Part shown: positions 1-5,384 of the stretch, one piece after another | Numbering within the stretch: position 1 is the first letter of the stretch | How the letters are laid out: each line of letters starts with the position of its first letter | Origin: an uncultured Chloroflexota bacterium | Lineage (GTDB): Bacteria > Chloroflexota > Dehalococcoidia > Lucifugimonadales > CAJWER01 | Reading direction: 5' to 3' | NCBI GenBank assembly: GCA_913030785.1 | Contig: CAJWER010000163.1 | Span: 1 to 6,824 of the forward strand | Length of the DNA stretch: 6,824 nucleotides | The notes under the pieces: model-generated | Seen by the model: only the letters and a program-made list of their open reading frames with translations | Database searches by the model: none | Told to the model about the DNA's origin: nothing | Made by a program: the position numbers and the translations under genes

Positions 1-1
1 A

Positions 2-877
2 CTCCAGTTCGCCGTGGGCGGCTACGACGTACAGCTTGGCGACGTCTCCGATGAGAGGCTGGAGATGGCACTGGGTACCGTAGCTACGAATCTTGAGATG
101 ATGCGCGACATGGGTCTCGTGGACGACGAGAGCGCCGCTGGCGTGCCCGGCCGCATCAGCACGAGCTCGGCCCTCGAGACCACCCTGGACGGGGCGGACT
201 TCGTCATCGAGGCGGTCTTCGAAGACCTGGCCTTGAAACAGAAGGTGTTCGGCGAGATCGACGGCCTGGCTCCGGACCACGCCGTAATAGCGAGCAATAC
301 GTCGTCCTTCATGGCGAGCCAGCTTGCACCGTATACCGGCAGGCCGGGGAAGGTCGTGGTCGCTAACTGGTGGAACCCGGCATACCTGTTGCCGCTGGTG
401 GAGGTGGTCCGCGGCCCGGAGACGACTGAGGAGACGATCGAGACGACCGTGGCGCTGCTGGCAGCTCTCGGCAAGCGGCCTGTTGTACTCCAGAAGGAGT
501 CCCTTGGGTTCATCGGCAACCGGATGCAGTTCGCCCTCCTCAGGGAAGCCGCGTCGATCGTCGAGGCCGGTATAGCCACCGCCGAGGACGTGGACGCCGT
601 CGTCACCAACAGCTTTGGGCGACGCCTGTCCGTGGCCGGTCCGTTCCAAGTATTCGATCTGGCGGGCTGGGACACGATTCTGGCGATCGTAGATCAGCTC
701 TTCCCCGACCTGGAGTCCTCGGGCGCCTCACCGGCAATGATCAAGGAGATGGTGGCCGGTGGGGACCTTGGAGTGAAGTCTGGCAAGGGGTTCTATGAGT
801 GGGACGACGACGCAGTCGCGGCGGTACGTGAGAGGGTCGGCAAGGCCCTGGCGACAATCGGACAGCTTTCTCAATAG
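2..877 (+). CDS. 3-hydroxyacyl-CoA dehydrogenase family protein, 5' partial
   Basis: NAD-dependent dehydrogenase of the 3HCDH / L-gulonate-3-dehydrogenase-like superfamily. The open frame runs in from the window edge; the GTG at 14 lies inside the Rossmann fold (LQFAVGGYDVQLGDVS matches the end of helix A and strand B), so the start and the glycine-rich GxGxxG loop lie upstream. Visible motifs: SNTSS (293-307), the LVEVV strand, a QKESLGFIGNR segment that opens the C-terminal domain, and SGKGFYEW near the end. The family normally has HxxNP at the catalytic position; here it reads ANWWNP, so the catalytic His appears to be Asn (codon AAC at 365-367). The rest of the fold looks intact, so it is not obviously decayed. 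It is followed 24 bp later by a VOC enzyme, likely in the same transcript. Family assignment is firm; the substrate is unknown. Confidence 0.88.
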   Translation, partial: LQFAVGGYDVQLGDVSDERLEMALGTVATNLEMMRDMGLVDDESAAGVPGRISTSSALETTLDGADFVIEAVFEDLALKQKVFGEIDGLAPDHAVIASNTSSFMASQLAPYTGRPGKVVVANWWNPAYLLPLVEVVRGPETTEETIETTVALLAALGKRPVVLQKESLGFIGNRMQFALLREAASIVEAGIATAEDVDAVVTNSFGRRLSVAGPFQVFDLAGWDTILAIVDQLFPDLESSGASPAMIKEMVAGGDLGVKSGKGFYEWDDDAVAAVRERVGKALATIGQLSQ

Positions 878-890
878 ATGTACCGAAGGC

Positions 891-896
891 GAGGGG
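891..896 (+). promoter_or_regulatory. Ribosome binding site choosing the VOC start at 902
   Basis: GAGGGG lies 5 bases before ATG 902. An in-frame ATG at 878, directly after the TAG of the upstream gene, has no such site at proper distance, and its extra residues (MYRRRGAQ) do not belong to the VOC fold. This favours 902 as the start. Confidence 0.65.
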
Positions 897-901
897 CACA
901 G

Positions 902-1333
902 ATGATACTAAAGATGCATCACACCGGATTTGTGGTTGCCGACCTGGAACGGGCCGTCGAATTCTACGAGGGTGGAATCGGCCTGGAGGTGCAGAATAGG
1001 TACGAGAGGCAGGGCGGCCCCATCGAGCAGGTCGTCGGTTATGAAGACGCACACCTGAAGATCGCGATACTGGGGATAGGTGGGGAGCACGTGTTGGAGT
1101 TGATCCAGTATGTGAACCCGGCTCCGGGTCAGCGACCCATGTCGGAGCGCAGCGTCATTGGCGGGAGCCACCTGGCATTCGCAGTCGATGACATTCAGGC
1201 CACGTACAAGAACCTATCAGCTGCTGGCGCCAAGACCCTCAATGCACCGATCTCGGTGGCGCCGGGGAGGACGGTCTGCTACTTGCAGGACCCGGATGGC
1301 AATTGGCTTGAGTTGATGGAGCTTAAGGAGTAG
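902..1333 (+). CDS. VOC superfamily (glyoxalase / methylmalonyl-CoA epimerase-like) protein
   Basis: A 143-residue single-chain vicinal-oxygen-chelate protein, the usual size of glyoxalase I and methylmalonyl-CoA epimerase-type enzymes. Two beta-alpha-beta-beta-beta modules are visible: residues 4-70 (HHTGFVVADLERAVEFYEG, then HVLELIQY) and 88-141 (GSHLAFAVDDI, then DPDGNWLELMEL). The four expected metal ligands are present: His7, Glu66, His90 and Glu137. These enzymes bind a divalent metal and act on glutathione thiohemiacetals, CoA esters or aromatic diols. The C-terminal DPDGNWLEL form is more like glyoxalase/dioxygenase relatives than classical epimerase. Position right behind a 3HCDH-family gene suggests a CoA-ester or small hydroxyacid substrate, but that is inference. 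Its last 11 bases overlap the end of the convergent DUF971 gene. Fold is confident, reaction is not. Confidence 0.85.
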   Translation: MILKMHHTGFVVADLERAVEFYEGGIGLEVQNRYERQGGPIEQVVGYEDAHLKIAILGIGGEHVLELIQYVNPAPGQRPMSERSVIGGSHLAFAVDDIQATYKNLSAAGAKTLNAPISVAPGRTVCYLQDPDGNWLELMELKE

Positions 1334-1670
1334 CTTCGCCTTTGGCCCGTTCTCTGTCGGCTTTGCACTCGTCGCAGGTGCAAAGCGCCCTGAGCATGTC
1401 GAAGGGGTAGATTCCGGTGTAGTGGGCATCGCTCCACAGAAACTGTATTGCGTAGCGCCCAACCATGAGATAGTCCTCGGCGCGGAGGTCGGCTGGAACG
1501 GTGGCCGGGTCGAGGATCTTCCGCCGGCTCCACTCCTCAATACACTGGGCGCAGGAACAACTCACGCGAAGGTACTTGGCGTTGTAGACGCTATCGTGAC
1601 CGTCATTCCACTTTACTGCAACGCTATCGTCGCTCAACTCCACGCTCTCGATGCCCAGGTTCTCGCTCAT
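1323..1670 (-). CDS. DUF971 / GBBH-like N-terminal domain protein
   Basis: A 115-residue protein consisting almost only of the DUF971 domain (the domain found at the N-terminus of gamma-butyrobetaine hydroxylase, and as stand-alone bacterial proteins). Seen: a beta-rich start (GIESVELSDDSVAVKWNDGH), LRVSCSCAQC, then VGRYAIQFLWSDAHYTGIY and FDMLRALC. Cys38, Cys40, Cys43 and His83 match the zinc-binding CxCxxC...H set known from the eukaryotic enzyme. A second CxCxxC (Cys97, 99, 102) closes the protein. No oxygenase domain follows, so it is not a hydroxylase. Stand-alone members often sit near iron-sulfur or oxidoreductase genes, but their role is not settled. The frame stays open upstream to about 2015; the ATG at 1670 is chosen for its Shine-Dalgarno and because the domain begins there. 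Confidence 0.85.
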   Translation of the reverse strand: MSENLGIESVELSDDSVAVKWNDGHDSVYNAKYLRVSCSCAQCIEEWSRRKILDPATVPADLRAEDYLMVGRYAIQFLWSDAHYTGIYPFDMLRALCTCDECKADRERAKGEATP

Positions 1671-1878
1671 GTGACCTCGCTCCATCAGGACTTCAAAGGC
1701 AGTTGCGCCGATTGCGCTACCCATAGACAAGTGTACATCGCTCATGCGGCGTGGTTCTACAATAACCCACGCCGAATCCTCTTTGGCAGACCGCAACGTA
1801 CCATCTGCGACGAAACTGTCCAGAGGGTCGACGTCATCACAATGGTGTAGGTAGGCGGGTGGTGGGTCAGCCCCGATA
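1671..1878. other. Divergent intergenic region between DUF971 and DUF3179 genes
   Basis: About 200 bp that should hold the promoters of both divergent genes. A TACAAT hexamer at 1758-1763 on the plus strand is a possible -10, but no convincing -35 is placed 16-18 bases before it. On the minus strand the DUF971 frame stays open through the whole stretch (with ATGs giving MSDVHLSMGS... and MERGH...), so a longer N-terminus cannot be excluded, although I recognise nothing in it. Confidence 0.35.
1675..1683 (-). promoter_or_regulatory. Ribosome binding site of the DUF971 gene
   Basis: Read on the minus strand the bases are GGAGCGAGG, followed by TCAC and ATG (1670-1668). Two purine-rich cores, 4 and 9 bases from the ATG, support this start over the ATGs further upstream in the same frame. 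Confidence 0.6.
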
Positions 1879-1884
1879 GGGAGG
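1879..1884 (+). promoter_or_regulatory. Ribosome binding site of the DUF3179 lipoprotein gene
   Basis: GGGAGG six bases before ATG 1891. It rules out the in-frame TTG at 1885, which abuts the site, and gives a clean signal peptide starting MGGRGLILA. Confidence 0.7.
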
Positions 1885-1890
1885 TTGTGG

Positions 1891-3195
1891 ATGGGTGGTC
1901 GAGGATTGATCCTGGCTATAAGCGCTGTAATTGCGGCGCTGGCGGTGGCATGTGGAACATCATCGCAACCCGCCGCCGAACAGGTGCGCTCGGACGACAC
2001 ATCGTCCTCAAGCAACGATCAGGCCGTATCGACACCTCCCTCCGAAGGCTCGTCCAGCTCAAGTGTAAGCACCACGCCACCCTCGCTCCCAGTCCCCGAG
2101 CCGACGCAACCTTTGCGCACCCCCACGCCTAACCCGGCGAACGTATCTGATGAGCAGGTGGGTCTTGACCCGGACGTGGACCCACCGGACCTCCTCGCCT
2201 CTAAGACCGGTAGGCGGATAATCAAGTTCAGCCAACCGGATGGTGATGGCACAAAGGAGCGCACGCTCGAAATTTACTCCATCTTGCCCAGAGACGCCAT
2301 CCCTGCGATCGACAATCCTATGTTCATTACCGCCGAAGAGGCCTCGCAGAACCTGGTCGACCGCGACCTGGTAATCGGTCTCTCTTTTAACGGCGAACAC
2401 AAAGCCTACTCGACCGCTTTCCTGAGCTCCCGCGAGGTCGTCAACGACGTAATCGGAGGCAAACCGGTCGCGGTAACGTGGTGACCGCTGTGTTTCACGG
2501 GCATCGTGTATGCCCGAGAGGTAGAAGGGAAGGAGCTGACCTTTGGCGTGTCCGGCAAGCTGATAATGAATGCGCTGGTGATGTACGATCGGCAGACTGA
2601 GACGTTGTGGAGCCAGTTCCTCGGCCAGGCCGTGGAGGGCGAACTGGCCGGTAAAACCCTTGGCATCGTGGCATCCCAACTTGTGATGTGGTCCACATGG
2701 AAGGAAGAGCATCCGGATACGCTGGTTCTCGATACAGGTGGAGGGGTCTACGACCAGTACAAAAGCTACTATGCGTCGCCCAATTCTGGAGTCATAGGTC
2801 AGTCGAACTACGACGAGCGTTTGATCGTCAAGCAGCTGGTCCTTGGTCTGGTCGGCAAAGATGGCGCGCGGGCATACGCGCACACTGACATGGCGACCGT
2901 GGGTGTCCTCAACGACACGTTCGAGGGCCTCGACATCATTGTGGCTTTCGATCGCTCCAAAGGAACCACCGCCATTTTTGACAGGACGATGGATGGCGAG
3001 CTGTTGACGTTCTCCGAGGGATCCGAGAGCCGCGAGATGACCGACGACGATACGGGAACGGTCTGGAGCAAGCTGACCGGCATCGCGGTCGATGGGCCAC
3101 TCGAGGGACGCCGATTGAAACCGGTGCTATTCTTTAACTCATTCTGGTTCGCGTGGTCTGACTTCTACCCAAACACCGAACTATTCGAGCCGTAG
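1891..3195 (+). CDS. DUF3179 lipoprotein, probable selenoprotein (in-frame TGA = Sec198)
   Basis: One 434-residue protein if TGA 2482-2484 is read as selenocysteine. Residues 1-20 form a signal peptide with a hydrophobic core and an LAVA|C lipobox (lipidation at Cys21; the -3 Ala is slightly off consensus). A Ser/Thr/Pro-rich linker follows to about residue 90, then the DUF3179 domain: FITAEEA, DLVIGLSFNGEHKAY, EVVNDVIGGKPVAVTW, Sec198-Pro-Leu-Cys201, TGIVYAR, LTFGVSG, LVMYDRQTETLWSQ, HPDTLVL, and to the C-terminus SFWFAWSDFYPNTELF. Family members normally read VTYCPLC here, so the TGA replaces exactly the first Cys. Both halves are undamaged, and codon use does not change across the TGA. Two subdomains (residues 205-280 and 361-431) repeat one another. 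DUF3179 has no established function; a CxxC turned UxxC suggests thiol/selenol redox or metal binding outside the membrane. Alternative: a recent nonsense mutation, which the SECIS-like hairpin argues against. Confidence 0.87.
2482..2484 (+). other. TGA recoded as selenocysteine
   Basis: The codon follows GTA ACG TGG (V-T-W) and precedes CCG CTG TGT (P-L-C), giving a U-x-x-C motif in place of the family's C-x-x-C. The downstream frame has no good independent start: the first GTG (2506) and ATGs lie inside the conserved domain, and no Shine-Dalgarno precedes GTG 2506. TGA differs from a Cys codon (TGC or TGT) by one base, as in known Cys/Sec pairs. Confidence 0.83.
2491..2523 (+). promoter_or_regulatory. 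Bacterial SECIS-like hairpin
   Basis: Bases 2498-2504 pair perfectly with 2510-2516 (7 bp, CGGGCAT with ATGCCCG). After one A/A mismatch (2497/2517), bases 2491-2496 pair with 2518-2523, with three G-U pairs. The loop is five bases, CGUGU, with a G at its second position and two GU steps. Twenty bases lie between the TGA and the loop. Published rules for bacterial SECIS elements ask for a loop of roughly 3-14 bases, a G in the first two loop positions and about 16-37 bases from UGA to loop; all are met. SelB would bind this element to deliver Sec-tRNA. Confidence 0.8.
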
Positions 3196-3233
3196 AACAG
3201 GATTTTTATCGGGAACCTGAGCGCCCTGTTCCC
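3195..3233 (+). terminator. Possible terminator / competing hairpins after the DUF3179 gene
   Basis: GAACAGG (3195-3201) can pair with CCTGTTC (3225-3231), and GGGAAC (3211-3216) with GTTCCC (3228-3233); the two are mutually exclusive. No T-run follows either one, so intrinsic termination is doubtful. Confidence 0.25.
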
Positions 3234-3441
3234 CACCGGCGAATTACTATACACTCTACCCCGCTGTCTGGTCATAAGTATTGCAAGGTATGATGGATAC
3301 TGGGCGCGGGGTACATGTGTAGGTACCGGAAATGGAAGTCTGCCCCCAGAAGCCCCAAATCAATCCAGACTAACCAATGCTATTCGGATGGCGTTGAACT
3401 TAGCGGACGATGATGGATTACGAGCCATTAGCACAAAACGC
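3234..3441. other. Intergenic region before the ABC ATPase pair
   Basis: No convincing gene. TATGAT at 3289-3294 on the plus strand resembles a -10 box, but no good -35 stands 16-18 bases upstream. A short open frame beginning at ATG 3410 is not real: past 3453 it only runs in the wrong frame through the ATPase gene. Confidence 0.3.
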
Positions 3442-3452
3442 GGGAGTTTACG

Positions 3453-4340
3453 ATGGTAGCAGAGCGAGACCCGTACATACTGTGCGAAGACCTGTTCAAG
3501 ATATACAAGATAGCCGACCTCGAAGTGGTGGCCTTGCGTGGGCTCGACCTGGAGGTCAATACGGGCGAGGTGGTGGCCATCGTTGGGGCGAGCGGCTCCG
3601 GCAAGACCACTCTCTTGAATATCCTGGCGGGCTACGACAACCCTTCTGCTGGCAAGATACGTGTCGGCGACAAGGATCTGCTCCGCATGAGCACCAAGGA
3701 TGTGGAGGTCTACCGTCGCGAGGACGTGGGCTTCCTGTGGCAGCAGACCAGCCGCAACCTGTTTCCCTATCTGACGTCTATCGAGAACGTCGCGCTCCCC
3801 ATGATGCTTACCGATATTTCCAGCAAGGAGCGGAACGACCGTGCGAGGGAGCTGCTGGAACTCATGGGCATGGGTCACAGGATAGACCACACCCCCGAGA
3901 AGCTTTCGGGCGGTGAGCAGCAAAGGGTGGCAATTGGCGTGGCGCTAGCCAACCATCCGCCTCTACTTCTGGCGGACGAGCCCACTGGCGAGTTGGACGA
4001 CGCAACGGCAGGGGAAATTCTGGACCTGTTCGGCACCGTGAACCAAGAACTCAACACGACGATACTCATCGTCACCCACGACCCGGACATCGCGTACAAG
4101 GTCGGCCGCGTCGTCATGATTTTGGACGGCAAGATGTCGACTGAGATCCGCCGGAAGGTGTCATTCAAGCGAGTGGCCGGCGAGGCCGAGACCGGGGTCG
4201 AACTCGAAGAGTTCACCCTGGTGGACGGCGCAGGCCGGGTACAGATACCGAGGCAGTACCTGGACGAGCTGAAGATCAAGGACCGGGCGAGGGTCGTGGT
4301 AGAAGATGGCAAGGTAACCCTGCAGTCCGGTGATGCCTAG
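3453..4340 (+). CDS. ABC transporter ATP-binding protein (LolD/MacB-like) with AbrB-like C-terminal tail
   Basis: A 295-residue ABC ATPase of the LolD/FtsE/MacB group, which power FtsX-type permeases in lipoprotein release, efflux or envelope processes. Complete catalytic set: Walker A GASGSGKTT (45-53), Q-loop WQQ (Gln97/98), signature LSGGEQQRV (151-159), Walker B LLLADEP with Glu176, D-loop GELD, and switch His209 in ILIVTHD. The ATPase part ends near residue 230. A tail of some 60 residues follows; residues 254-291 (FTLVDGAGRVQIPRQYLDEL, then KDRARVVVEDGKVTL) resemble a SpoVT/AbrB swapped-hairpin domain, whose consensus is VDxxGRVxIPxxxRexLxI. Start ATG 3453 has GGGAG six bases upstream. 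The next gene, 42 bp on, encodes a second ATPase, so the two likely form a heterodimer. Odd points: the fused tail and the lack of a neighbouring permease. Confidence 0.9.
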   Translation: MVAERDPYILCEDLFKIYKIADLEVVALRGLDLEVNTGEVVAIVGASGSGKTTLLNILAGYDNPSAGKIRVGDKDLLRMSTKDVEVYRREDVGFLWQQTSRNLFPYLTSIENVALPMMLTDISSKERNDRARELLELMGMGHRIDHTPEKLSGGEQQRVAIGVALANHPPLLLADEPTGELDDATAGEILDLFGTVNQELNTTILIVTHDPDIAYKVGRVVMILDGKMSTEIRRKVSFKRVAGEAETGVELEEFTLVDGAGRVQIPRQYLDELKIKDRARVVVEDGKVTLQSGDA

Positions 4341-4370
4341 ACACTGCGGAGGCAACGGGCCAGTACGATA

Positions 4371-4376
4371 GAGGAG
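4371..4376 (+). promoter_or_regulatory. Ribosome binding site for a TTG start
   Basis: GAGGAG six bases before TTG 4383. The spacing and strength support the unusual TTG as start; the first in-frame ATG is inside the ATPase fold (VSMEV). Confidence 0.65.
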
Positions 4377-4382
4377 CCGCGC

Positions 4383-5096
4383 TTGAACGACAATCAGAAG
4401 ATTGTGGAAACGATAAACCTGGGCCGCGAATACCAGCTCGGCTCAGAGTTGGTGGTCGCGGTTCGCGACGTGAGCATGGAGGTCCACCCCGGCCAATTCA
4501 TCGCCGTGGTGGGCAGGTCCGGCTCTGGCAAGACCACGCTCCTGAATCTGATGGCAGGCCTCGACAAGGCCACCAGTGGCTCTGTTCTACTCGAAGGCCA
4601 GGATCTTGCGGGGATGGGGGAGAAGGAACTCACCGAGATACGTCGCCACAAGATCGGCTTCGTGTTCCAATCGTTCGGCTTACTTCCGCTGTTGTCGGCC
4701 TTCGAGAATGTGGAGCTGCCTCTGCGAATCTCCGGCGTCCGTGCCGGAGAGCGAGAGCAGCGTGCCAGGGAGGCTCTGGAGATGGTCGGCCTCACGCGCA
4801 GGTCGAAGCACAGGCCGTATGAGCTATCTGGCGGCGAGCAGCAGCGTGTCGCCATCGCACGGGCCATGGTGACCCGGCCACCGCTCCTTCTAGCGGATGA
4901 GCCCACCGGAGAGTTGGACTCCACCAATGCGCGGTCCATATTCGGCCTCTTCATCGAGATGGTGCGCGAACAGGGAATCAGCGTCGTCGCTGCGACCCAC
5001 GACTCCACGCTCCTTGCCATGGCAGACGAGGTCAAGGAAATGCGGGACGGCGTCATGAGCGAACGCGCCGAGGAGTCCCACAGGTACCGCGAGTAG
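4383..5096 (+). CDS. ABC transporter ATP-binding protein (LolD/MacB-like)
   Basis: A 237-residue ABC ATPase of normal LolD/MacB length without extra domains. Seen: Walker A GRSGSGKTT (44-52), Q-loop FVFQSFGLLP (Gln96), signature ELSGGEQQRVA (147-157), Walker B LLLADEP with Glu173, D-loop GELDS, and switch His206 in AATHD. All catalytic residues are present. It starts at TTG with a good ribosome binding site and is separated from the first ATPase gene by 42 bp, so both are probably in one operon. The pair would be expected to drive an FtsX/MacB-type permease, but the next 243 bp hold no gene and an unrelated gene follows; the membrane subunit must be elsewhere. Substrate cannot be told from the ATPase alone. 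Confidence 0.9.
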   Translation: MNDNQKIVETINLGREYQLGSELVVAVRDVSMEVHPGQFIAVVGRSGSGKTTLLNLMAGLDKATSGSVLLEGQDLAGMGEKELTEIRRHKIGFVFQSFGLLPLLSAFENVELPLRISGVRAGEREQRAREALEMVGLTRRSKHRPYELSGGEQQRVAIARAMVTRPPLLLADEPTGELDSTNARSIFGLFIEMVREQGISVVAATHDSTLLAMADEVKEMRDGVMSERAEESHRYRE

Positions 5097-5105
5097 TCCT
5101 CAGTA

Positions 5106-5133
5106 CCGGCGTTCGCCCGGACCTCGTTCTCTT
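5106..5133 (+). terminator. Possible weak terminator after the ABC pair
   Basis: A small GC-rich hairpin (GGC 5108-5110 with GCC 5115-5117, extended by CC/GG around a bulged C) is followed by a pyrimidine-rich stretch, TCGTTCTCTT. It is about 10 bases past the TAG of the second ATPase gene. The stem is short and the T-run interrupted. Confidence 0.3.
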
Positions 5134-5212
5134 GGCAGGCCGAGTGAAGCCGCTCTATGCCATCTTACCTACCCTCACAGTCAAACCACGCCAAATCCAC
5201 TTCCACGTCCCT

Positions 5213-5254
5213 GGGGGCGTAGCTGCCACATCGCAACAACCTGCGATGCCTCCC
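5213..5254. repeat. Inverted repeat / structured element between ABC pair and ADP-ribosylglycohydrolase
   Basis: CATCGCA (5229-5235) and TGCGATG (5242-5248) form a perfect 7-bp inverted repeat with a six-base spacer. GGGGG (5213-5217) can further pair with bases 5250-5254 with one G-U. No T-run follows on either strand, so it looks more like an operator or structured leader than a terminator. The surrounding 5134-5326 holds no convincing gene. Confidence 0.4.
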
Positions 5255-5339
5255 AAAACGGCAGATCGAGGGTTCGAAACCGGTCAGAGATCCCAGCACC
5301 CTTTGCACCAGCTAGGGCTTGGAAGCGAGGCAAACCGGA

Positions 5340-5384
5340 ATGGATCAACTTGAGTGATTTAGGGGTTCCCTGCTAGGACTGGCG
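5340..5384 (+). other. Lost N-terminus of the ADP-ribosylglycohydrolase gene with in-frame TGA
   Basis: ATG 5340 has GCGAGG about nine bases upstream. It reads M-D-Q-L-E-stop-F-R-G-S-L-L-G-L-A, directly in frame with VGDALG at 5385. Family proteins begin with a segment like (D/E)RFRGxLLGLAVGDALG, so this is the true N-terminus and the TGA (5355-5357) replaces an expected Arg, explicable by one CGA-to-TGA change. Confidence 0.75.

Noticed and set aside
1422..1850. Plus-strand frame opposite the DUF971 gene
   Set aside because: It resembles no family I know and is explained as a shadow of the minus-strand gene, which has clear motifs and a ribosome binding site.
2059..2883. Long minus-strand frame opposite the DUF3179 gene
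   Set aside because: No recognisable motif; it is antisense to a gene whose domain matches across the whole stretch. Long open antisense frames are common at this GC content.
2506..3195. A separate gene beginning at GTG 2506
   Set aside because: It would start in the middle of the DUF3179 domain without a Shine-Dalgarno; it is the continuation of the upstream frame after the recoded TGA.
5260..5310. tRNA gene suggested by GGGTTCGAAACC
   Set aside because: Only two T-stem pairs form, and no acceptor or D-arm fits.
5132..5353. 73-residue frame in the gap before the ADP-ribosylglycohydrolase gene
   Set aside because: Rare start, no ribosome binding site, no motif, and it overlaps the real start of the next gene.
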